NCBI RefSeq assembly: GCF_001417775.1
Contig: NZ_BBZJ01000027.1
Coordinates: 1 to 64,000 of the forward strand
Length of the DNA stretch: 64,000 nt
DNA from: Streptomyces sp. TP-A0356
GTDB taxonomy: Bacteria > Actinomycetota > Actinomycetes > Streptomycetales > Streptomycetaceae
Direction of reading: 5' to 3'
Of the stretch, positions 1 through 7,596 are shown piece by piece. Position numbers and translations under genes: made by a program. Within the stretch, counting starts at the first letter, position 1; every line of letters starts with the position of its first letter. A model generated the notes under the pieces. It saw nothing but the letters and a program-made list of their open reading frames with translations, searched no databases and was not told the origin of the DNA.

Positions 1-428
1 GTCTCCGACTCTATCAGATCTTCTCGATCCGATTTCCTCGGCGCTTTCCAGGTTCCCGCTCTCGCGTTTCCCTTTCCGGCGTTGTCGACTCTATCAGATC
101 CCTCAGTTCCCTTCGGGCCTGACTCCCAGTCAACCGGGTTTGTCCTCGCGGCCCTTGGGCCGTTCCGACGTCCCAAACCCTAGCGGATCTCTCCGGCGAT
201 TCCCAAATCGAGTGGATCGGGGACGCCGAACCCGAATCGGAATTGAATTCGGACACGCCGAATTCGACCCCGTCGGGAGATCGCGCTGAGTGGTTTGGTG
301 CCGCTGCTGCGGCTGGAGGTGCTGCCGGAGAACCGTTACGGCTCCGTGGCAACCCGGAGAACTTTACGGATCGGCGGGTGGACTGTCAAGCCTCCCCAGG
401 GTGGCCCGGCGCCAAACCTCCGTCGACG
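1..428. other. Non-coding stretch with short repeats
   Basis: I see no convincing gene here; the longest reading frames are low-quality Arg/Pro/Ser strings. A 14-bp direct repeat GACTCTATCAGATC occurs at 7-20 and 87-100, exactly 80 bp apart. An inverted repeat with 8-bp arms, GAATTCGG/CCGAATTC, lies at 245-265. Local base composition is slightly less GC-rich than the flanking genes. The stretch lies downstream of the minus-strand MarR gene, so the inverted repeat could act in termination, but it has no U-tract. Confidence 0.5.
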
Positions 429-977
429 TCAGTCCAGGTCGCTGAGACGGCCCCCGGCGTCGGGCTGGGCGTGCTCCACACGTCGCAGCAGACGGGTGAG
501 CACCTCGCCCAGCGCGGTGCGCTCCTCGGGGGAGAGGTCCTGGAGGAGGTCTTCCTCGAACACCGTGGCGAGACGCATGGCCTCCAGCCACTTCTCGCGG
601 CCCTCCGCGGTGAGCTCCACGATCACCCGAACGCGGTTGGCCTCGTCGCGCTCCCGGGTGACCAGACCCTCGCTCACCATGCGGTCGATGCGGTGGGTCA
701 TCGCGGCCGGCGTCAGGCCGAGCCGCTTGGCCAGGTCGCTCGGGCCCATGCGGTAGGGCGCGCCGGACAGGACGAGGGCCTTGAGGACCTCCCACTCGGC
801 GTTGCTGATGCCGAGATCGGCGGTCTGGCGGCCGTAGGCGACGTTCATCCTGCGGTTGAGCCGGGACAGCGCCGAGACGATCTTCTCGACCTGGGGGTCC
901 AGGTCCCGGAACTCGCGCTGGTAGGCGGCGATCTGTTCGTCGAGGGTCGGCTCGCTGACGCCGGGGGTGTCGCCCAT
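429..977 (-). CDS. MarR-family transcriptional regulator
   Basis: This is a 182-residue winged-helix regulator. The central part (about residues 35-135) carries the MarR layout: a helix leading into DLGISNAEWEVLKAL, the recognition region LAKRLGLTPAAMTHRIDRM, then the wing VTRERDEANRVRVIVELTAEG. The C-terminal helix forms the dimer interface in this family. It is divergent from the MFS transporter that starts at 1133. The shared 155-bp spacer holds two copies of a GCTTCGAAGTC element, so it very likely represses itself and the pump and responds to a small ligand. The ATG is the first Met after the spacer and gives a normal family length. The family assignment is secure; the ligand is unknown. 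Confidence 0.9.
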   Translation of the reverse strand: MGDTPGVSEPTLDEQIAAYQREFRDLDPQVEKIVSALSRLNRRMNVAYGRQTADLGISNAEWEVLKALVLSGAPYRMGPSDLAKRLGLTPAAMTHRIDRMVSEGLVTRERDEANRVRVIVELTAEGREKWLEAMRLATVFEEDLLQDLSPEERTALGEVLTRLLRRVEHAQPDAGGRLSDLD

Positions 978-1004
978 GAGCGCAGTATGGCACGCGCTCG
1001 GTTG

Positions 1005-1062
1005 GCTTCGAAGTCCTTCACAGTGTACTGTTTAGGATCTAACTTTAGCTTCGAAGTCTTCA
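1005..1062. promoter_or_regulatory. Divergent MarR/MFS operator-promoter
   Basis: Two near-identical elements, GCTTCGAAGTCcTTCA (1005-1020) and GCTTCGAAGTCTTCA (1048-1062), each centred on the palindrome CTTCGAAG, flank a TAGGAT -10-like box at 1033-1038 (plus strand) and a TAAAGT -10-like box on the minus strand. This is the classic layout for a MarR repressor controlling itself and a divergent transporter. Binding is inferred. Confidence 0.6.
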
Positions 1063-1132
1063 GGGCTAATCGCTTCAGAGGTAAGACCCATGGGTCGAAC
1101 CCTGGCGGGCCCTCCTCCTGAGGAAGGTGAAC

Positions 1133-2419
1133 GTGACCAGGGCGAAGGGCGCAGCGATGCGCCGGATCCACGTGGGCAACGCACTCAGCGCGTTCGGCCT
1201 CGGCTTCACCGTTCCGTATCTGTACGTCTATGTGGCGCAGGTGCGGGATCTCGGCGCCACGACGGCGGGACTCGTACTCGCCGTCTTCGCCGTGGCCGCT
1301 CTCGTCGTGCTGCCGTTGGCCGGACGGGCCATCGTCCGGCGCGGCCCGCTGCTGGTGCTGCTCGCCGCTCTGGTCGCCGCCGCCCTCGGCGCGCTGAGCC
1401 TCGGGCTGGCGGGCAGTGCGGCGACTGTGCTGCTGTCGGCGGCCCTGCTCGGTGCCGGGCAGGCCGTGATGCAGCCGGCGCTGGCGACGATGATCGTGGA
1501 CTGCTCCACCACCCAGACACGGTCACGGGCCTTCGCCCTGCAGTTCTTCCTGCAGAACCTGGGGCTCGGTATCGGGGGCCTGATCGGCGGCCATCTGGTC
1601 GACGCCTCGCGCGCCGCTTCCTTCACCCTGCTGTTCGCCATCGAGGCCGCGATCTTCGTGCTGCTCGTCGTCCTCATGGCGACCATACGGATACCGCACG
1701 CGCCGCAGATCGAGACTGCCGTTCCGCAGAGCGGCGGGGCGAGCTGGAAGCAGTTGTTGGGCAACCGCGCCATGGTGCAGCTGTGCGTGCTGGGCTTCGT
1801 GCTGTTCTTCGCCTGCTACGGCCAGTTCGAGTCGGGCCTGAGCGCGTACGGCGTCGAGGCGGCCGGGATCTCGACGTCCGCGCTGGGTACGGCGCTGGCG
1901 GCGAACACGGCGATGATCGTGGTCGCGCAGTTCGCCGTGCTGAAGTTCGTCGAGCGGCGCAAGCGGTCGCAGGTGATCGCGGGGGTCGGGCTCATCTGGG
2001 CCGTCGCCTGGGTCGCCGCGGCGTATGCGGGACTGGGGCACGGCAGCCGGACCATGGCGACCGCCGCGTTCGTCTCGACGTACGCGCTGTTCGGTCTCGG
2101 CGAGGCGATGCTCTCCCCTACCGTCGCGCCGCTGGTCGCCGATCTCGCTCCGGCGGGAATGGCGGGTCAGTACAACTCGGCCTTCGCCCTGGTGAAGCAG
2201 CTCGCGCTCGCGGTGGGGCCGGCGGTCGGGGGTCCCCTCGCCGCGTCGCTGCCCGCCCCGTACGTCGTGACGTTCCTGCTGTGCTCGCTGGGCATCACGT
2301 TTCTGGCGCTGAGGCTCGGGCGGGAGCTCACTCCGGGGCAGAACCAGCCGTCGTCGGCGAGGAGCCGGGTGGTGGCGCAGAGGGGTACGTCGGCGGAGCC
2401 TGCGCCGGCGCGCGTCTGA
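1133..2419 (+). CDS. MFS transporter
   Basis: A major facilitator superfamily permease of about 428 residues with twelve hydrophobic segments spread over the whole length. After TM1-2 (ALSAFGLGFTVPYLYVYVA) comes a loop containing LAGRAIVRRGP, where the MFS motif-A region is expected; TM4-5 include GAGQAVMQPALATMIVDC. A cytoplasmic loop around residues 190-205 separates the two halves. The GTG at 1133 is chosen because it has GAGGAAGG about five bases upstream; an in-frame GTG at 1127 abuts that Shine-Dalgarno sequence, and an ATG lies at 1157. Its position opposite a MarR repressor suggests a drug or metabolite exporter controlled by that ligand. The substrate cannot be read from sequence. 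Confidence 0.88.
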   Translation: MTRAKGAAMRRIHVGNALSAFGLGFTVPYLYVYVAQVRDLGATTAGLVLAVFAVAALVVLPLAGRAIVRRGPLLVLLAALVAAALGALSLGLAGSAATVLLSAALLGAGQAVMQPALATMIVDCSTTQTRSRAFALQFFLQNLGLGIGGLIGGHLVDASRAASFTLLFAIEAAIFVLLVVLMATIRIPHAPQIETAVPQSGGASWKQLLGNRAMVQLCVLGFVLFFACYGQFESGLSAYGVEAAGISTSALGTALAANTAMIVVAQFAVLKFVERRKRSQVIAGVGLIWAVAWVAAAYAGLGHGSRTMATAAFVSTYALFGLGEAMLSPTVAPLVADLAPAGMAGQYNSAFALVKQLALAVGPAVGGPLAASLPAPYVVTFLLCSLGITFLALRLGRELTPGQNQPSSARSRVVAQRGTSAEPAPARV

Positions 2420-2452
2420 CGGGGCCGGGGGGGAGTTTCCGCCCCCGCCTCG

Positions 2453-2478
2453 TCCCGTCCCGTCCCGTCCCGTCCTCC
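2453..2478. repeat. CGTCC pentanucleotide repeat
   Basis: About five tandem CGTCC units lie in the 105-bp gap between the convergent MFS and phosphatase genes. A simple-sequence tract with no evident function; adjacent GGGGG/CCCCC arms could form a weak bidirectional terminator. Confidence 0.4.
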
Positions 2479-2524
2479 AGGGGCTCGGCCCCGCCGATCT
2501 CCCGCGGGAGCTACGTCCCCCCTG

Positions 2525-4177
2525 CTAGTCCGTTCGCCGTGGCAGGGCGAACTCGCACCACACCGCCTTGCCGCCGCCAGGCGTCCGGCGGGATCCCCAG
2601 TTGGAGGCGATCGTCGCCACGATCGCGATGCCCCGGCCCGCCTCGTCGGCCGGTTCCGCGCGGCGGCGGCGGGGCAGGTGGTCGTCCCCGTCCGTCACCT
2701 CGATGATCAGTCGGCGGTCCGTGCGACGGAGGCGCAGTCTCATCGGTGGTGTGCCGTGCTGCAGCGAGTTCGCGACCAGTTCGCTCGCCGCCAGCACCCC
2801 CAGATCGTGCAGATCGGGCGGGAAGCGCCAGCTCGTCAGCACACCGGAGGCGAACGCACGCGCGCGTGGGGCCGCCTCCACACCGCCCAGCAGCTCCAGG
2901 GCTGCGTTACGGAAGAGGTCGCCGTCCGGGCCCGTACGCGACGGGTGCTGGAGGACCAGGACCGCCACGTCGTCGTCGTGACCCGCCGTGACTCCCGCCG
3001 AGCGCACCAGACGGTCACAGATCACCTGAGGGGTCCCCGTGGCGCCCGCCAGCGCGCTCTCCAGGGCCGCGATGCCCTCGTCCAGATCGGCGTCCCGACG
3101 CTCGACCAGGCCGTCCGTGTAGAGGACGGCCGTGGAGCCGGGCCCCAGCGGCACCGAGCCCGAAGCGTGCATCCAGCCACCGGTGCCCAGTGGCGGGCCG
3201 GTGGGCTCGTCGGCGCGCAGGACGTTGCCGCGCTCGTCGCGGACCAGGATCGGGAGGTGGCCCGCCGAGGCGTACACCAGCCGGCCCTCGTTCGGGTCGT
3301 GGACGGCGTACACACAGGTCGCGATCTGGTTGGGGTCGATCTCCATGGCGAGGCCGTCGAGGAGCTGGAGCACCTCGTGCGGAGGCAGATCGAGGCGGGC
3401 GTAGGCGCGGACGGCCGTACGGAGCTGGCCCATCACCGCGGCCGCCCGTACTCCCCTGCCCATCACGTCCCCGATGACCAGGGCGGTGCGCCCGCCGCCG
3501 AGGGTGATCACGTCGTACCAGTCGCCGCCGACCGCCGCCTCCGTGCCGCCGGGCCGGTAGGTGGCGGCGATGCGCAGGTCGTCGGGCTGCTCCAGCTCCT
3601 GGGGCAGCAGCGAACGCTGCAGGGTCACCGCGGTCTCGCGCTGCTCGCGCTCGCTGGCGCGCAGCCGTTCGGCGGCGTCGGCGTGGTCGGTGACGTCGGC
3701 CGCGAAGATCAGCACGCCTCTGGCCTTGTCGCCGGGGACGTCCACCGGCGTGCACGTGAACGTGTACGAGCGGCCGCCGGGCGCCTTGCGGGACTTGACC
3801 GTGCGCGGCTTCGAGCTGCGCAGTACCTGGTCCAGGAGCGGAAGAAGACCGAGTTCCGCCAGCTCGGGCAGTGCCTCGCGAGCGGGTTCGCCCACCGGGC
3901 GGGTGCCGAAGGCAGCCGCATAGGCGTCGTTGACGTACGCGGTGCGATGGTCGGGGCCGTGCACTAGGGCCACGAGGGCCGGGACACGGTCCAGGACCTC
4001 GCGCACCGACAGCTCCTCGACGGCGGGCACGCTCGGCGTGTCGTCGGTGAGCCGCTCGGCGCGGGCCGCGGGTACGGAGCCTTCCCCCCGCCGGTCCGGG
4101 GAGACCGCGTGCTCGGTCCGCGCTGCGGCGCGGCGCTGCGTTCCGGGGAGCCGGGCGCTCCAGCGCGTGAAGTTCAC
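2525..4177 (-). CDS. PAS-PP2C(SpoIIE)-HATPase serine phosphatase/kinase
   Basis: A 550-residue, soluble, three-domain regulator. Residues about 55-165 are a PAS sensor (VPALVALVHGPDHRTAYVNDAY...). Residues about 190-405 are a PP2C/SpoIIE phosphatase with its metal-binding landmarks GGDWYD, GDVMGRG, SAGHLP and TDGLVE. Residues about 425-545 are an anti-sigma-factor-type histidine-kinase-like ATPase (AASELVANSLQHG, then GRGIAIV and WCEF). Such proteins act in partner-switching circuits, dephosphorylating anti-anti-sigma factors or phosphorylating them through the ATPase domain. The GTG start has AAGGAA three bases upstream. It lies alone, convergent with the MFS gene. The input signal and partner sigma factor are unknown. 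Confidence 0.92.
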   Translation of the reverse strand: MNFTRWSARLPGTQRRAAARTEHAVSPDRRGEGSVPAARAERLTDDTPSVPAVEELSVREVLDRVPALVALVHGPDHRTAYVNDAYAAAFGTRPVGEPAREALPELAELGLLPLLDQVLRSSKPRTVKSRKAPGGRSYTFTCTPVDVPGDKARGVLIFAADVTDHADAAERLRASEREQRETAVTLQRSLLPQELEQPDDLRIAATYRPGGTEAAVGGDWYDVITLGGGRTALVIGDVMGRGVRAAAVMGQLRTAVRAYARLDLPPHEVLQLLDGLAMEIDPNQIATCVYAVHDPNEGRLVYASAGHLPILVRDERGNVLRADEPTGPPLGTGGWMHASGSVPLGPGSTAVLYTDGLVERRDADLDEGIAALESALAGATGTPQVICDRLVRSAGVTAGHDDDVAVLVLQHPSRTGPDGDLFRNAALELLGGVEAAPRARAFASGVLTSWRFPPDLHDLGVLAASELVANSLQHGTPPMRLRLRRTDRRLIIEVTDGDDHLPRRRRAEPADEAGRGIAIVATIASNWGSRRTPGGGKAVWCEFALPRRTD

Positions 4178-4383
4178 CGATTCCTTGCCTCGTCGTTGTC
4201 GTCTCCGGCCGGCTCCGGATCCGGTCGGGGGTCCCGGGGCCTGCCCCCGGGGTGTGCGCAGTGGGGAAAGCCTGATGGATGCGTCGGGGCGGGGGTCGGC
4301 CCGCCCACGGTCGTGGACCAGTCTGGCCGACCGGACCGATATCCGTCAGACGTCGGTGGTTCCGGCGGAGTTCCTCGGTCCGG

Positions 4384-5733
4384 TCAGGACGACCCCTTCG
4401 GGTCTACTGAAGGCTTTCCACCGGCCGCCAGTTCGAACTCCGCACGGGGATGTTCGAGTGAACCGAGGGAGACGATCTCCCTCTTGAAGAGCCCCGCCAG
4501 GGTCCATTCGGCCAGCACACGCGCCTTGCGGTTGAAGGTCGGCACCCGGCTCAGGTGGTACACGCGATGCATGAACCAGGCAGGGTAGCCCTTCAACTTG
4601 CGCCCGTAGACATGGGCGACGCCCTTGTGCAGCCCCAGGGACGCGACCGAACCGACGTACTTGTGGGCGTACGTCTCCAGGGGCTCCTTGCGCAACGCGT
4701 GCACGATGTTGTCGCCGAGGACCTTGGCCTGGCGCACCGCGTGCTGGGCGTTGGGGGCGGTCTCCGCGCCGGGCTCAGGGGCGGTGACGTCGGGGACTGC
4801 GGCCGCGTCTCCCGCGCCCCACGCGTGCGTGACGCCGTCCACGGTCAGCTGCGGGGTGCACTTCAGGCGCCCGCGTCCGTTCAGCGGCAGGTCGGTGGCG
4901 GCGAGGACCGGGTGCGGCTTCACGCCGGCGGTCCACACGACCGTACGCGTGGGGAAGCGGGCGCCGTCGGAGAGGACGGCGACCCGGTCGGCGCACGACT
5001 GCAGGCGGGTTTCGAGGCGTACGTCGATGTTGCGGCGGCGCAGCTCGGTGACCGTGTACCGGCCCATCTCCTCGCCCACCTCGGGAAGGATGCGGTCGGA
5101 GGCCTCCACGAGGATCCACTTCATGTCCTCGGGTTTCACGTTGTGGTAGTAGCGCGCGGCGTAGCGGGCCATGTCCTCCAGTTCGCCGAGCGCCTCCACG
5201 CCGGCGAATCCGCCCCCCACGAAGACGAAGGTGAGGGCCGCGTCGCGGATCGCGGGGTCGCGGGTGGAGGATGCGATGTCCATCTGCTCGATGACGTGGT
5301 TGCGCAGGCCGATGGCCTCTTCGAGGGTCTTGAAGCCGATGCCGTGGTCGGCGAGACCGGGGATCGGGAGCGTGCGCGAGATGGATCCCGGGGCGAATAC
5401 CAGTTCGTCGTACGAGAGCTGCTCCGTCCGGCCGCTCTCCTCGGTGGCGAGCGTGGCGATGGTGGCTGTCCGCTTGGCGTGGTCGACGGCCGTGACCTCC
5501 CCGATGAGCACGTGACAGGCCTCCAGGACCCGGCGCAGCGGGACGACCACGTGGCGCGGCGAGATGGCCCCGGCGGCCGCTTCGGGCAGGAATGGCTGGT
5601 AGGTCATGTACGGGTCGGGCGAGACCACCACGATCTCGGCCTCGCCCCGCCCGAGTTCCCTCTTCAGTCTCCGCTGCAGGCGCAGGGCCGTGTACAGACC
5701 GACGTAGCCGCCGCCGACGATGAGGATGCGCAC
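4384..5733 (-). CDS. ndh: Type II NADH:quinone oxidoreductase (NDH-2-like)
   Basis: A single-subunit FAD flavoprotein of about 449 residues. The N-terminal dinucleotide fold ILIVGGGYVGLYTALRL binds FAD. A second glycine-rich motif, FVFVGGGFAGVEALGELEDM, binds NADH. WGAGDAAAVPD is the conserved Asp-containing FAD contact, and AQHAVRQAKVLGDNI follows it, as in NDH-2 enzymes. The C-terminal part (HKYVGSVASLGL...RVYHLSRVPTFNRK) matches the membrane-associating region of the family. It oxidises NADH and passes electrons to menaquinone at the inner membrane face without pumping protons. The GTG at 5733 directly precedes the FAD fold; an upstream ATG at 5784 would add 17 residues. The reading frame also stays open to 5934, but that extension is composition-poor. 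Confidence 0.9.
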   Translation of the reverse strand: MRILIVGGGYVGLYTALRLQRRLKRELGRGEAEIVVVSPDPYMTYQPFLPEAAAGAISPRHVVVPLRRVLEACHVLIGEVTAVDHAKRTATIATLATEESGRTEQLSYDELVFAPGSISRTLPIPGLADHGIGFKTLEEAIGLRNHVIEQMDIASSTRDPAIRDAALTFVFVGGGFAGVEALGELEDMARYAARYYHNVKPEDMKWILVEASDRILPEVGEEMGRYTVTELRRRNIDVRLETRLQSCADRVAVLSDGARFPTRTVVWTAGVKPHPVLAATDLPLNGRGRLKCTPQLTVDGVTHAWGAGDAAAVPDVTAPEPGAETAPNAQHAVRQAKVLGDNIVHALRKEPLETYAHKYVGSVASLGLHKGVAHVYGRKLKGYPAWFMHRVYHLSRVPTFNRKARVLAEWTLAGLFKREIVSLGSLEHPRAEFELAAGGKPSVDPKGSS

Positions 5734-6165
5734 ACAGTTCCGGGGATCGGGGGGCGTTCCCCGATGGATTGCAGCCGTCACCATCCCATGACGCACCCGA
5801 CGCCGGGGTTTGTCCACAGCCCCGGCAAATAGTGTGACGGGAGGGCGGCGTGGCACAGGGTTGGCCGAATTGCCGGAGTGCGCGGAAGGATCGCAGGTCA
5901 GTGGGTGTACGCGGGGTGACATTCGGGGGCGCAATCGGGACTTAACCGACTCGTACTCCGATCGGGGGGCGCTCCGTGCGGAACCTGCCCCTTCTGAATT
6001 GACCCCCGCTCAACTATGTTCGTGTGTCGACGGGGTGTAAGGGGGATGCGCTCGATGGGTCCGCGACGGGCGGGCCCGGTCACGTACGACGCTCGTTCCG
6101 TACGCTCCGGCTTCCAATGGCGGGGAAAGTCTCCGGGGGGAGACGTCATTACCGGGGGAACGCTT
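5734..6165. other. Divergent intergenic region ndh / tetR
   Basis: About 430 bp without a gene. It must hold the promoters for ndh (minus) and the TetR gene (plus). A TTGACC hexamer at 5999-6004 and a TATGTT at 6015-6020 are visible but too close together to form one promoter. I can assign nothing firmly. Confidence 0.4.
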
Positions 6166-6936
6166 ATGCACATTCAGGATTCGCATTGGTCGTCCACGTC
6201 CGCCGTCGCACCGACCGGCGCGGTGAGCGCGGCGGCGGGGAACGGACGGCAGGACGGGTCGCGGGCGACACCGCTGCGCGTGGACGCACAGCGCAACCTG
6301 GAACACGTACTGCGCGCGGCGCGCGAGGTGTTCGGCGAGTCGGGGTACGGCGCGCCGATGGAGGACGTGGCACGGCGCGCGCGGGTCGGCGTCGGCACGG
6401 TGTACCGGCGCTTCCCGAGCAAGGACGTCCTGGTGCGGCGGATAGCCGAGGAGGAGACCTCCCGGCTCACCGACCAGGCCAGGGAGGCGCTCGGCCAGGA
6501 GGACGAGCCGTGGTCGGCTCTCTCGCGCTTTCTGCGGACGTCGGTGGCCTCGGGCGCGGGGCGGTTGCTGCCGCCGCAGGTGCTGCGGGTGGGCGTCGCC
6601 GAGGAGGAAGGGGCCGAGGGTCCGGAGCCGGTGCTGGTGGACGAGGCCCGGGTGCCGCAGCAGCGGACCCAGTCGGCCACCGAACTGCGGCTCGTCGGAC
6701 AGCGGCCCTCACCGGACGCCGACGATGCGGGTGCGGCGACGCTGCTGGAGGTCGTCGGACAGCTCGTGGAGCGGGCCCGCGCGGCGGGTGAACTGCGGCT
6801 GGACGTCACCGTGGCGGACGTGCTGCTCGTGATCGCGACTGCGGCACCCTCGCTGCCGGACGCCGCCCAGCAGGCGGCGGCCTCGACCCGGCTGCTCGAC
6901 ATCCTTCTGGAGGGGCTGCGGTCACGGCCGGCCTGA
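6166..6936 (+). CDS. TetR/AcrR-family transcriptional regulator
   Basis: A 256-residue regulator. Residues about 45-95 form the TetR helix-turn-helix: RNLEHVLRAAREVFGESG, then APMEDVARRARVGVGTVYRRFPSKDVLVRRI, a textbook match. The C-terminal ligand-binding half (about 110-250) is divergent, as usual. The first 40 residues are an Ala/Gly/Ser-rich, probably disordered extension. The ATG at 6166 follows a GGGGGAA ribosome-binding site; the frame is open from 6016, but the upstream part looks non-coding. It is divergent from ndh, so redox or respiratory control of ndh is a reasonable guess. The effector is unknown. Confidence 0.88.
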   Translation: MHIQDSHWSSTSAVAPTGAVSAAAGNGRQDGSRATPLRVDAQRNLEHVLRAAREVFGESGYGAPMEDVARRARVGVGTVYRRFPSKDVLVRRIAEEETSRLTDQAREALGQEDEPWSALSRFLRTSVASGAGRLLPPQVLRVGVAEEEGAEGPEPVLVDEARVPQQRTQSATELRLVGQRPSPDADDAGAATLLEVVGQLVERARAAGELRLDVTVADVLLVIATAAPSLPDAAQQAAASTRLLDILLEGLRSRPA

Positions 6937-7596
6937 GACGGACGAACCCTCCGAGGCCGGGCAGCTACGGCGGAGGTCTCCGAACGCGGGCGCAGCGCCG
7001 TCCGCGTGTCGGCGCGGCGTGGTGAGTTGCTTGCGGACGTGCCCGTGACCGGGGGTCGCGTCCGCGAATGGGAGGTCGCCGTCGTCGTCCGTCGCCCCTT
7101 CCGGCGATCTCCGCCCTCGGGCAGGGCCGTTCACCGTTCCCGACCGGGGGCACAGGTACCGCGTCGGTGCGCGTCAGCGTGGATAGGCGCGCGTCCACGC
7201 GGCGCGCTCCGCCCCCGTCCGGTCGCCGCCTGTCGGGGGCGACCGGCGGGCGGCGCCGGGCCATGTCGGGCTCGCCGGGCACAGGACGGTCCGGCTGGTC
7301 CGCGAGCCCCACGCCCCGCTCGGCTCCGCGAGGCTCGCGGACTGGACAAAGGCGCGGTTCCTCTACTCGTAGCCGGGGCGCCCGGCCCACTCGGTGGCGG
7401 CCCGGATCCCTCGGCCCGGATCGCTCGGCCGGGCTCCTTCGGCTGGGCTCCCTGCCCCGAGGCGCTCCGCGTGACGGCGGCGCTGGGCCACTCCCACATC
7501 GCGGCCCGGTGCCGACGGGTGCCGCAGCGCCCACCCGTGCCGCCCGGCGGCGCTGCGGCTCGCCGCTGAAGCTGCTACGGCGGGCAGCGGCCGCCG
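6937..7596. other. 660-bp gap, no gene supported
   Basis: Several frames stay open here on both strands, but their translations are Arg/Pro/Gly/Ala strings typical of random very-GC-rich DNA, without domains or credible ribosome-binding sites. It lies between the 3' ends of the TetR gene and the minus-strand asparagine-synthetase-like gene. I see no repeats or RNA signature. Confidence 0.5.

Noticed and set aside
14..352. Minus-strand open frame of 112 codons in the first 430 bp
   Set aside because: Arg/Pro/Ser-rich with no domain, no ribosome-binding site, and it spans direct and inverted repeats.
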